NCBI GenBank assembly: GCA_022578605.1
Contig: MU394126.1
Location: 124,001 to 188,000 of the forward strand
DNA from: Camillea tinctor
Taxonomy: Eukaryota > Ascomycota > Sordariomycetes > Xylariales > Xylariaceae
Length of the DNA: 64,000 nt
Direction of reading: 5' to 3'
Shown: one piece after another, positions 38,001-49,025 of the stretch
How the letters are laid out: every line of letters begins with the position of its first letter
Numbering within the stretch: position 1 is the stretch's first letter
The notes under the pieces: model-generated
The model's database searches: none
Told to the model about the DNA's origin: nothing
The model's input: the letters and a program-made list of their open reading frames with translations, nothing else
Position numbers and translations under genes: made by a program

Positions 38001-38222
38001 AGCAAAAGCTACCATAAGAACCAAATCCACGTCCGCAGAAAAAAACATCATAAATGGAAACATTAGAAACATTAAACTCCAGGACAAAAAAAGGGGGGAC
38101 ACAAAAAAGACTTAATTTCTGAATAAACCCCTTTTCTCCCCGTCGTTGGAATATAAAGAACTCCTTTTTCTTAATTTTCATTTTTTATCATCATTTCATT
38201 TCCGGGTTTTTTTCTTCGCATA
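32031..38222. other. Long intergenic region (6.2 kb)
   Basis: No gene I can support. Features seen are a TTTCTG short tandem repeat (34579-34616), TCATA repeats (37130-37148), a TCAGC repeat (33360-33374) and moderately AT-rich stretches (34620-35060, 35560-36100). The longest frame (35177-35494) has no motif and an implausible composition. Confidence 0.5.
34579..34616. repeat. TTTCTG microsatellite
   Basis: About six copies of TTTCTG with one interruption; a simple tandem repeat. Confidence 0.85.
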
Positions 38223-41200
38223 CTACTTCTTTCCATCGCCGTCTGCTGGCGGTGTCGTCTTATCCGTATCATCCTCCCCCGACTTCTTAGAATCATCACC
38301 ACTACCCTTATCGCCCCCCGTCCCGCTACCGCCATCCTCATTACTATTCCTGCCACTACCACTATCCTTCGCCGGGCTAGGCTCCGGTTTCTTCGCCTTG
38401 ACAATATTCGACAGGTGCTCGCCCGTGTTGCCGAACCCGTCGATTTTGCTGAGCCGGGTGGTGAGGTACTCGATATCCGACTCCATCCTATTTAGTTTGA
38501 ATTGTTAGCATAGGAACTAGTAAATGCAAAAAGGGACATATGTAAATGTTAAGAAGGAGAAAAAAACTTACCTTGTGAATGCGCTCTCGCTCTTCGTCCC
38601 AAGCCCCTCCAGCGCCGTCCCGATCTGCGACTTGTAGCTATCGAACACCGGCGTCATGATGAGCCGGACGGTGCCCTCGGGGAGGTGTTTCGTGAGCACG
38701 CGGTGCAGTGTGACCGTCTCCTTGACCAGGGTCTCCATGTAGACGTTGACAGCTGTGCCGCCCTGGTCCGGGTCCGGGCCTTTGTCCCAGTCGAGGGCCT
38801 TCATGCTCTTGGCGTGCGTTGCCGCCCGACCGCCCATGATCTCCACCAGTTTGTCGTAGATGCTGTTCTGGTGCTCCTGGAACAGCCGCTTGACCTTGTC
38901 GAATTCGCCCATCAGGCCAGCCACCGCCGCGTTGTTCACGTTGGGCCCCGAGCCCGCGTGGCGCCGCACGAACTCGCGCACGTGCGGGATCAGGGTGGCG
39001 ATGAAGGCGAGTGCTTGCGACGCGAGCGCCAGGTGCCGCGTAGTGATGTTCTTGAGGCCTGCTGAGCGGGTCGCGCCGGCGCCGAGGATGAGTTGCGTGC
39101 AGCGGGAGTTGAAGAGCTGTAGGTAAGCGATGAGGGAGCTCGATATGTCGGAGGCCATCGAGGGTATGCCGGATATGAGATGAAGGAAATGCGACATGCC
39201 CTCTAAGCAAAGAATTGCTGAATTGGGTAGTATGAAAGGTTCGGAATCGATCACCGCACTCCGGGTCTTCTCCTTGATCGTTCCATTGGATTCGGCTCTT
39301 GGCCGCCCGTTGGGTACTGGTTCTTGGTATTCACTCGCTGCTTCTTCAAATGACATCCAAATCTTGCTCCCTTCTGACCATGCTGCATTGTCCTTTGTGC
39401 TGCTTTCTAAGATACGGTTCAATAAGACATTATCCTTCTCGGCAAAGTCTTTGGCGCTCCACTGATCGGACTCCATGCCCTGGGCGAGTTTTTGTTTCTC
39501 TGAGTCACCGTGTATCTGGATAAAGTCTTTGATGTGGCCATTGACCACGGTTTTCAACGATGTCCCACTACGCCCGGATATCGTTTCGCACTCATTTGCG
39601 AAGTGCAAGTTGAGGGTGAAATATCTTAGGAACCAGACCAGAGGTAGGTTCGTGCTCTGGTCTGACCGAACACGTAATATTTTCACAATCTTCTCCTGAG
39701 AAATGTCAACTGCCTGGCCAAGAAGGTTTGCCATATCCATAGCTATATGTATATCCTCTTGGACATCTCTATTTGCGCTATTGAGTGGCGGTGATTTTAT
39801 TGGGGGTGGCGACCGCAAGCCTGAGGTCGGAGTTGGCGCCTCTCCCATAGAGCTGGCGACATCAAAGAGCACCTTTACTTGTGTGCTCAACCTTCGCAGC
39901 GTTTCTGTCACACTAGTATATATCTTGGTGAATAGAGCCTCGGCATCTCTTTCATCAAGCGCACGGATATTGCGGGCTAGGACCAAGGACCTCTCCTGGG
40001 GGGTCATTTGCTTTGAGCTAATAGTAGAGGCAGACATCATGGACTCGTTGTCATCATCATTGGAGGTGGGGAGTGGCCTCTTGACTAGGTTTCTCACCTC
40101 TCGCAAGACGATTTCACGGTATGAGGCTACGGCAATTGAGATATGCTTAGACCGGTGCAATCCAACTATTATAGGCATGAGCTGCGACCGAAGGTCCTCA
40201 GTTGTGGCCAGGTAAGCTGGAAACGTTGACGACTCTTTGAGATTACCACCGCGCGCTCGCATCGACGAGCTGCTCCACCTAAGAAGCACCTCTTGAGGAG
40301 AAACCGTGTCGATATGCCGCCTCAAGTCGTCTAATAGGACTTCGATGAGTCGTGACTCAAATGCCTTGCCTATGCGGAATCGCAAAGCGGAAATGTCATC
40401 ACGGACCCCTTTAAGAGCAACAGCATCTCTCAGGTCCCGTAGCTGGGGGATCCGGGCACCATTTTTGTTCAAGGTTAATGGTCTAGTGCCGGCGATTAAG
40501 TTCTCCAAAGCGTCAATGCTCTTGAGGGCCTTCTCGAGTTCTCCAGCGTCTACCATATTTTCGCACACTGCCACCGATTCAACAATTTGTTTCAGCTGCC
40601 ACACAGCATCGCTTAGCTGCTGTAAGTTTTCGCGCCGTCGTTGCTTTTCCACAATAGCTAGACCACTTGTTGCGATTTCGTGATCTAATGCTTCGAGTTC
40701 TTTGCGCAAGGTCTTGATCCTATCAACAGAGTCGGCAGCCTCCGAATGCAATTCCCTCAGGGCCCCCAGGGCGCTGAAGAAGGTGGTCGATGCAGTGGAA
40801 ATAGATGCGATCAGGTGCATTTCGATAGTGTCCATATACCACGACAGCTTCTCCTGTAATATTGCGTTGGTAGCGAGAGCTTTGCGCGGCGCCGGCGCAT
40901 TCCCATTAGCCGCATTCTTTTCTTCTGCTGAACCACCGGCCGGCCGTATAACTTCAGAGCGCTCGCTGACTACATCAAAGGTTCGGGGATTCTCGAGGTG
41001 GAAATCGTCGTCGAAGTACACGTTGGGAATGGTCGATAGGGGTGGAGGCCCCTGGGCAGTCCGCCGACTGTAACCTGAACTCGATCTCCTGCGCATTGGA
41101 CGTATCGAAGCAGGTGAGTCGATAGGGGATACGGACCTAGCGGCGGGGGAGGTCACTCTGCGCGAGCTTCCAGGTCGACTACTGGGTCTCAGGTGGCTAT

Positions 41201-41699
41201 CATCTCCGTATCCTGAGATACTTTCGGCTTTACTCTCTCGTCGAAATATCTGGTCGCTCACGTCATCGTCGCTTTCCTTTACGCGCCTCAACTGTTCATA
41301 AAGCGCCCCGACCTGGGTGAGATAAGGTGTGAATTCGGCGACATCGATTCGTGCAATGTTAGTTAGGGTGACCGGTGGTATATCCCTGGCGGTCGGGGGT
41401 TTGTGGGTGCTGGAGGCGGGAGCGGAAGGGTGTGGAAGAAGGCCGGTTCGCACAATGGGCGGCTGAAGTAGGGTGGATATGGCATTTTGTCCCGTCTCGT
41501 AGACTGCTTGGGACCAGCTGCTCGAGGAGGTATCGAGATGACCACCGATGGAATGTATGGAGCTTGCGGTCGACCCCCTCCGGATTTTGGAATGCGACGA
41601 TGTCGAACCCCGTCGATGGAAGGGGAATTCATTCTGGGATGTGGGAGACCAAGGAGACAGGCTGTCGACGGACTTGCGAGCTGCGGGATTGGAGAACAT
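38223..41699 (-). CDS. VPS54: Vps54, GARP tethering complex subunit
   Basis: Two exons on the minus strand (41699-38572 and 38487-38223; 84-bp intron, GTAAGT donor) encode 1130 aa. The N-terminus is Ser-rich and disordered, followed by the diagnostic Vps54 stretch TLTNIARIDVAEFTPYLTQV (about residues 115-135) and coiled-coil helices (SVDRIKTLRKELEALDHEIA). The C-terminal Vps54 domain spans the last 300 residues, and splicing joins ESAFTR to MESDIEYLTTRLSKIDGFG. The last 55 residues are a Gly/Ser/Asp/Lys-rich tail. GARP (Vps51-54) tethers endosome-derived vesicles to the trans-Golgi. Start is the first ATG of the frame. Divergent from MCM5. Confidence 0.92.
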
Positions 41700-41873
41700 G
41701 GTGATGATGCCCGGGCTGGGGTGGAAGGCCTAGTAAGTGCAAGGTCGGATACGGCGAGAGAAGCCGGAGGGGCTTATCGGAAAGAGCTCGCAAGTGTGCT
41801 ACCGGGAAATCATAGCTGTGTGGGAAACAACTGACAGTCCGAGATGCCAGCAAGGGAGTAAAGGAGTTGGCTT

Positions 41874-41897
41874 GTTCGAGTTCGAGTTCGAGTTCGA
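41874..41897. repeat. TTCGAG hexanucleotide repeat
   Basis: Four tandem TTCGAG units about 175 bases upstream of the VPS54 start codon. Confidence 0.85.
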
Positions 41898-42470
41898 AAT
41901 CGGGTAATTTAAAGGAACACGGCAGGCAATAAGAAGACAGATTAACGACAAGGCTAAGAATTTATTCAGGACAACGTAGCAGCGTTTAGCTAGTCGCTAT
42001 GATACTCGTTACAGAATTGTAGGGTATGTGAAAGTTGTATTGTAAACAAAAGAAAAGAAAAAGGTAGAAAATGAAAAAAGGGTGTTGTAGTAGTAAAGAA
42101 CTTGAAGCTTTCAATTCAGAAATCCGCCGATAGAAGAAGATAACATTTATCACATTCTAAGTTTATTGACACCGTGACATGGTACGTAAGTAGGTACGTA
42201 GTCTCTCCTACATTAGGTACTGTATTTAACAGGTACGGATCACCTACATAGGTAACCTAGGACCCACTAGACTTGAAGCTGAGGGTGGGTCCTACTTGTC
42301 TCAGGACCTTACTTTACAGTGGACTTCGGGACTTCGATCTCAACAATAAAAGGGATCATTGATAACTCCGCATTCCGGGTTTACCCAGGAGATGCTAATA
42401 AAGTGGCTAGAGTATGTGGCTGACCTTAGGAAACAACCTAAATTAGGTTTAGGTAATCTGCAAGCTCTTA

Positions 42471-42521
42471 ACGCGCTCGCTGGTTGGCGCGTTGCTCATT
42501 TCGCGTTCTTTGACCCACGCG
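42471..42521 (+). promoter_or_regulatory. Cluster of four MBF/E2F-type (ACGCG) sites upstream of MCM5
   Basis: ACGCG or its complement CGCGT occurs at 42471-42475, 42488-42492, 42502-42506 (within TTTCGCGTT) and 42517-42521. That is four cores in 51 bases, about 190-240 bases before the MCM5 ATG. MCM genes are known MBF (MluI-box, ACGCGT-like) targets in yeasts with a G1/S peak; use of these sites here is inference. Confidence 0.6.
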
Positions 42522-42709
42522 AGATTCTGTTCTGTTTAATCTTGTCTTTCTTATAAGTTAATCACCCCTCAATAAACCAACCCTATTACACATTCCCCCC
42601 CTCCCCCCTCTTCCCTCCTCTATATTCCTCAACTCAGCAGCAATCCCAAGGGTTCATCTTCCACCGGTCAATTGAGCTCGAGATTGACACCCCCCCCATA
42701 CCTATCACG

Positions 42710-45052
42710 ATGGATCGTCAATCTGTCTATTCCGTCTCCGTCTTCCAGAACAATGCTGGACCCAACGAAGACACCAGACTCCAGTTGCAAGAGCAGCTAA
42801 TTAACTTTGTTCTACAGTTCAGACATGACAACATCTTCGTTTACAGGTGCGCCTATCGTATAGTAGTATCAATATAATTAGTCAATTTCAATGCTGACCA
42901 GTTTTTAAGAGATCAATTGCGAGAAAACGCCCTGTTGAAAAAATACTTCTGTGACATTAATATCACAGATCTGATCAAGTATAACGAAGAACTAGCTCAC
43001 CGCCTAGTAACCGAGCCGGCTGAGATTATCCCTCTAGTATGCCACAACTGAAGAGAACTTTGCAGAATAACACAAAACTGACGAACTCCCACAGTTCGAA
43101 GCAGCTCTGAGAAAATGTACGCGCCGAATCGTCTTCCCCCACGACCAGAACGTAGTCATTCCCGAACATCAGCTCCTTATCCACTCCACCGCCGAAGATG
43201 TCTCGATCCGGAACCTCGACTCAGAAACCATCGCACGCCTTGTTAGAGTACCTGGCATCGTGATTGGAGCCTCGGTCATGTCCTCGAAAGCTACCGAGCT
43301 GCAAATCCAGTGCCGCAATTGTCTGCACACCCAAGTTGTCCCAGTTTTTGGCGGCTTTACTGGCGTCACTCTTCCACGACAGTGCGGTCGCCAACGCACT
43401 GCCAACGACACAGCCGAGAAGTGTCCTCTAGACCCCTACTTCGTTATTCACGAGAAGTCCAAATTTGTCGATCAACAGATCATCAAGCTCCAGGAGGCCC
43501 CTGACCAAGTCCCCGTCGGAGAACTCCCACGACACGTTCTCATCTCTGCCGACCGTTACCTTACAAACCGAGTCGTTCCCGGTTCGAGGTGCACTGTTAT
43601 GGGAATCTTCTCCATCTACCAGAACAAGGGTTCACGGAATTCCTCTACCGGTGGCGCTGTGGCTATAAGAACTCCTTACCTCAGAGCTGTCGGTATTCAA
43701 ACGGACATGGACGCCACTGCTAAGGGTGCCTCTCTTTTCTCCGAGGAGGAGGAGCAAGAATTCATGGAACTCAGCAGGAGGCCGGATCTATACAATATCA
43801 TGGCGGACTGCATTGCTCCATCTATTTACGGAAACCGGGATATCAAAAAAGCCATCTTGTGTCTACTCCTTGGAGGTTCCAAGAAGATTTTGCCCGACGG
43901 AATGAAGCTCAGAGGTGACATAAATGTTCTCTTGCTTGGTGATCCAGGTACTGCCAAATCGCAGTTGTTGAAGTTCGTCGAAAAGGCTGCACCCATCTCT
44001 ATCTACACATCCGGAAAAGGTTCTTCGGCAGCCGGTTTGACAGCTTCCGTCCAGCGAGACCATTCGACGAGAGAGTTCTATCTGGAGGGTGGTGCTATGG
44101 TGTTAGCAGACGGAGGTGTGGTATGTATCGATGAGTTCGATAAGATGCGAGACGAGGATAGAGTGGCTATCCACGAAGCGATGGAGCAGCAGACCATCTC
44201 CATCGCTAAGGCGGGTATCACTACGATCCTCAATGCGCGGACGTCTGTCCTCGCTGCCGCTAACCCGATTTTCGGCCGCTACGATGATATGAAGACACCA
44301 GGTGAAAACATCGACTTCCAAACCACTATCTTGTCGCGTTTCGATATGATCTTTATTGTCAAGGACGAGCACACCCGCGACAAGGATGAGCGCATCGCCA
44401 AGCACGTCATGGGTATCCATATGGGCGGGCGAGGGCTCGAGGACCAAGTAGAAGGCGAGGTTCCGGTGGAGAAGATGCGCAGATATATTAGCTACTGCAA
44501 ATCGTAAGTGGATCATATATATAATTTCCGTCCCAACCATACTAACTTCAGCTACCTAGTCGTTGCGCACCCCGCCTCTCGCCGGAAGCAGCCGAGAAGC
44601 TCTCCTCGCACTTCGTCTCGATCCGCAAACAAGTGCACGCGTCGGAGCTGGAGGCCAACACGCGGTCCAGCATCCCGATCACCGTGCGACAGCTCGAGGC
44701 CATCGTGCGCATCACGGAAGCGCTCGCGAAGCTGACGCTGTCGCCCATCGTGACGGAGCAGCACGTCGACGAGGCGATCCGGCTCTTCCTCTGCAGCACC
44801 ATGGACGCCGTCAACCAGGGCTCGAACCAGGGCAGCCGCGAGCTCAACGAGGAGGTCTCGCGCGTCGAGGCCGAGCTCAAGCGCCGTCTGCCCATCGGCT
44901 GGAGCACCAGCCTCGCCACCCTCCGCCGCGAGATGGTCGAGGGCCGCGGCTTCACCGAGCAGAGCCTCAATCGCGCCCTCATGATCCTCCAGCGCAGGGA
45001 CACCATCATGTTCCGCAACCAGGGCGCACAGGTGTACCGGAATGGTGCTTAG
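42710..45052 (+). CDS. MCM5: Minichromosome maintenance protein 5 (replicative helicase subunit)
   Basis: Four exons (42710-42846, 42910-43036, 43095-44503, 44560-45052) encode 721 aa. Splices restore [20 protein letters not shown], then [20 protein letters not shown], then [20 protein letters not shown]. Domains in order are the N-terminal MCM domain, a zinc-binding site (CRNC ... CGRQ ... C), and the AAA+ core with Walker [10 protein letters not shown], Walker [10 protein letters not shown] and the arginine-finger SRFDMIF. The C-terminal winged helix ends ...AQVYRNGA. Mcm5 forms the Mcm2-5 gate of the MCM2-7 ring loaded at replication origins. The first intron uses an AAG acceptor, since the nearer CAG would give a stop. 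Upstream ACGCG cluster suggests G1/S control. Confidence 0.95.
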
Positions 45053-46266
45053 GCCTAAGCTGCGGAGTTGGAGTAGAGAGATGGGGTTAGGGGGGCAAGA
45101 TATGTTGGTTACCCGCGAAAGGAGAGAAAAGAGAGAGAGAGAGTGGGTATTTCGAGTGAAGAGAGAGAGAGGTTAAACCGAGTAAGCATCGTAGGGGCGG
45201 GGTAGGCATATACTAACTTGTTGTTCGGCGTTCTGGTTAAAAGGGGGGAGAGATTCTTGATGTGGGAGATGCTGATGCGATACGGAATGTATGTATGAGT
45301 TTTCTTCTTTTTTTCACAATGAAGTTTTCGAAACGTGTCTTATGGTGTTCGACTCGACTCGACTCGATCCAACGAGAAGAGTGGAATAGGATACGGTGTG
45401 GTGGGGGGGCTATGTGATGAATCGGGAGAAAGAAATATAAAATAAATATAAACATGAATTTATATGAGAAGCAAAACTTGCTTTAGTCGTCCCGACGGCT
45501 TGGTTCAATCTATATGATCTACTTGTGTGCCTACCCCATTCAAGACTTCTATTCACCAATTACCTCGGTTCAAGTACTTATGAACCTAGATGCAAAGAAT
45601 AGACGACATCCATCTTTCAGTATTTTCCTCTCCCCCCCCTTTTTTTTTGGGGGGGGGGGGAGGGGGGCTTAGGAGATAAACCCCCTAACCTAAGTACAAC
45701 GATGTCTCAATCACGCCCACTAATTTATATGAAGTTATTCCTTTTTTCTTTTCAACAAACCCATATGTTCCCCTATTCCTAGTATAGAGCCTCCACCTCC
45801 CTACCTACAAGACAAAACACCACTCCTCAACTAACCACCGTGTATATACCCCTTTTCTCCCCTCCCCTCTCCCCTGCACTCCTCTCTTTTTCCCTCCTTT
45901 CCTCTTCTCATGCTTCAAGCCAAGTCAAGCCAATTACCAGCCCGATTAATCAACCTTCTTTCCCCCTTTTCTTACATGAAAACAATCTTTTCTCAATCAT
46001 CGCATTGGGTACATACGTAGTAAGTAGGTAGTAGACTCAAAAAATAAGGGCTATAATCTAGGCAGGTAGGCTAGGTAGGCAAACTTTCTAATAACAACCG
46101 CCACTATACTTTATTTCCACTTTTCCACTCAACATGCTATATAGTCGTGCGAACCAACTTCAGAGTTATAAACTTTACGTAATAACCTCTTCCTTGCTTC
46201 TACATCTCTCTCTCTCCCTTTCCCTATATCTCTCCCCTTTTTCTTTTCACCCCCTTCTACAACCCC
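45053..46266. other. Intergenic region between convergent MCM5 and AMP-binding-like genes
   Basis: No gene. GA-rich repeats at 45125-45170, a CGACT repeat (45350-45365), the C8-T9-G12 tract (45632-45666), then CT-rich DNA up to the convergent gene end. Confidence 0.6.
45632..45666. repeat. C-run / T-run / G-run hairpin tract
   Basis: Eight C, nine T, twelve G, one A and six G in direct succession. The C and G runs can pair across the T loop, and the G runs could also form a quadruplex on the plus strand. Confidence 0.8.
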
Positions 46267-48064
46267 TTACGCATAAGCCAAAACATTGTCCTCCCGCATC
46301 GTACCGATGACTCCCAGCGCCGCCTCGCCGCCCACGACGGCCGGGCCGCGGACCACTATCTCGCCAGTGTAGTTATCGTCGGAGATCTTGTGGGCCCCAC
46401 TGTCGCGCAGCAGAATCTCGGTGGAGCTGAGCGGCGGGCCGAAGTGGGAGCCGGTGCCGTCGCCGGCGACGCGGTAGTCGTGGAACTGGGTCTGGGTGAC
46501 GGCGCCGGCGCACCGGGCTGCGGCGAGGGCGTAGATGACGCGCGCGCCTGTGAACACGCGAAGGTCCGAGATGGTCGCCTCTGAGAGTAGCGGCGGCGCG
46601 GCGGCACCTTTGACGCCCGCGGGGTGGGCTACGTAGATCAACCGCAGCTTGCCTGGGGCGGGGGCTGCGGGCACGATGTTGCTACCGATGCGAGGGCGGA
46701 TAGAGTCGTTGTACGAGGCCAGGAACGAGGCTACCGGCATGGCACCGTTTTGCACGAGGCTGCGGGTCTGGACCCAGTGGGAAAGCCGGGTGAGCAGCGA
46801 TCCGATCTTGGCCTTGGTTTCCTCGTGGGTCTTTTTGAGGGTCTCCGGGGTGGCAACGATGATGGTGGGGGCGATGCCGGTGGTGGCCAGAATGAGGTCG
46901 GGGGAGGTACCGGCGACAGAGTTAAAGGCCACGGATGCGTTAGAGTATAGCGCAGCGAGGGTAAGAACCAGAGTGAAAGACGAAGAAAGAGAGGCGGCGG
47001 GGAGGAATAGGTCGGCCAGCGAGAAGCGCTCCTTGGCGGGCACAGCAGTGAGCTGTGCAGAGATGGCAGATACCAGGTTCCCATGAGTGAACCGAACCAT
47101 CTCTTCCAGAGTACCAGGTTCCGACCGCCAGAAAACAATCACATCTTTGACCTCGGAGCTGCTGTCTGCTGCTGGGAGCTCGGTGCCTGCTGCGACGGGG
47201 TTATCATGTAGGATATCTTGCCAAGTGGAGACGTTGATGCTGCCGCCCATGCCCTTAGGAACTTCATTCCAGTCCATGTGCTTGCTGCCCTCGTCAACAA
47301 CCCAGATCAGCTGACGAAGGGAAGGATAGCTTTTGACCACACTGTCGAAGGGGAAGGCCCCGGGTGCGGTAACGACGGTGTCGGCATTTGATCTTTGCAG
47401 CATGGAAATGATAACATCCTCGGGTTCGTCAAATGGCAAGAGGATAGCGGTCAGGTTGTAGAAACTGCAAGCGAATAGCGTGGCAATGAACTCAACCGAG
47501 TTGGGTAGATAGATGGCAACTTTGCTTCCGCCTTGGGAGGCGATGTGTTGACCAACCAGGTTGATTTGACGAGTAATATCATCTGGTAAACTTGTCAGCA
47601 CCTGATTCGTGTGAAGTGGCGTCGGATAGATTCAATATACCGAGCTTGTGCTCGAGCACTTTCTCGCTCCCGAGCACAGTAAAGATACGGCCCTTGCCGG
47701 AGGGTCCATCGGCAGGAGCAGCACCCGAGATAACTTTCCGCCAAACGTCCCGCAAGTCACCATCGCGGCCGGGCGCCCATTTGGAGGCACCGGCATCCTT
47801 GACGTTGAGACCACTGTTGAGGGGTAGGCTATGAGGAGCCGAGTGTCCACGATAGATAGGAGACTCCCCTTCCTGACGCACCGAGGAGCCTTGGGCCTGA
47901 CGAGCTAGGAGCATGGGATGGATATCGGGTTCTACCCGGGTCATGATAGAATAGGTGAGTATCACAACGAGAAGGGTGACCATGCCGGTGGAATAGGAAT
48001 TCCACTGGCCTAGAAGGGAGCTCAGCCCTTCATCGAGCTGGCTCAGAAAGTTGCCAGCACTCAT
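46267..48064 (-). CDS. Membrane-anchored AMP-binding (acyl-CoA synthetase-like) protein lacking catalytic signatures
   Basis: Two exons (48064-47641 and 47582-46267; 58-bp intron) encode 579 aa. Splicing gives EHKLDDITRQINLVGQHIAS. A membrane segment (about 26-42, TGMVTLLVVILTYSIM) precedes a fungal acyl-CoA-synthetase-like N-terminus (IHPMLLARQAQ...). Residues 165-330 keep the fold (VAIYLPNSVEFIATLFACSF, ILLPFDEPEDVI). The ATP-binding P-loop (TSGTTGxPKG in active enzymes) is replaced by FWRSEPGTLEEMVRFTHGNL. The YGxTE motif is not recognisable (PLSSTEILL), and the protein stops soon after YTGEIVVRGP, without the TGD motif or the C-terminal domain with the catalytic Lys. I infer a pseudoenzyme or a much diverged lipid-droplet/ER protein. 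Divergent from POM34. Confidence 0.78.
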
Positions 48065-49025
48065 ATTGACGGCTGACGGGGGAGAGGAGAGAAGGGAGAA
48101 GGAAGACAGAAAAGACAAGGGGAAAAGGTTAGAGGGATATTCTCATCGAGAGAGTTCCGGGTATTAATAGTTAGAAACCATCAACCTGTCAAGTTTGATG
48201 AGCAAGGAACGGAAGGTTCGGGAGCTGACATGGGACAGCAAAAGCCTTATGAATGCTGGGAAGAGGCTACGCTGGCTACGGTTGATGAATGATGGGATAG
48301 GATGAGTTGGTACCCAGCAAGTTTGTCTTTAGTGGGGGGTTGTCTTTAAACAACGGGACTGCGGGTGGCTCAGGTAGTCCGACATCCCTCTTCTCTCTTC
48401 TCTCTCCAACTACTACGTAATGGTTTAAGCTGCCTGCGCCACCGGGGAAATCCCCTGTCACGTCACTTCATTAGGGACATACATAGGTACTCTGTACTAG
48501 GTTAGGTACAAGTACACTAGGTTAGTCTTGGCGTGTTGGCGTGTATCCACTTGAATCTGTGGCTTGAGCTTCTTACCATGCAGCTAGCCAGTTGCCGACC
48601 GACCGATCAACCGGTTGGCTTTGTTTTTTTCTCTTCTTTGCGACAGGGCCTTGGTTGGACCAGCATTCGTCCCCCATCTTTTTTTTGTATTTCCCATTCC
48701 CCAAAAAGAAAACAAAAAGCATCCATACGCAAATACACCCGGCAACGACCTGCCCCTCGTGGCATCCATGGTAACTTTACTAACCCCTTAGGTATACAAC
48801 ATAACTTTGACTTGTAATTCTATCTCTATAACCAACTAATTCTTTCCTCCAATTCCTTCGTATTGATATCCATGAAGTGAGGTCTCTCTCTCGTCTAAGC
48901 CAGACGCGAGTTGACCGTAACTTATAGCTATAGCTAATATAGCTATAACAACCAAACCAAGCATCTACCCGTCTTTTTCTCCATCAATATACCCAGAATA
49001 TCACATAACAAAAAAAAAACCAGAA
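48065..49025. other. Divergent promoter region between the AMP-binding-like gene and POM34
   Basis: No gene supported. 48480-48530 carries TAGGTAC words. Short frames at 48533-48817 have no motif, and an A-rich stretch precedes the POM34 ATG. Confidence 0.55.

Larger units (their letters stand above)
41700..42709. other. Divergent promoter region between VPS54 and MCM5
   Basis: No gene. Contains a TTCGAG tandem repeat (41874-41897), TACCTA/TAGGTA words (42180-42260), the ACGCG cluster described separately and a CT-rich leader (42595-42630) before MCM5. Confidence 0.6.

Noticed and set aside
38638..39210. 190-codon minus-strand frame overlapping VPS54
   Set aside because: Out-of-frame shadow of VPS54, His/Arg/Pro-rich with no motif.
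44563..45090. 175-codon plus-strand frame in the MCM5 3' exon
   Set aside because: Alternate frame of the GC-rich MCM5 exon; the MCM5 frame has the conserved C-terminal winged-helix sequence.
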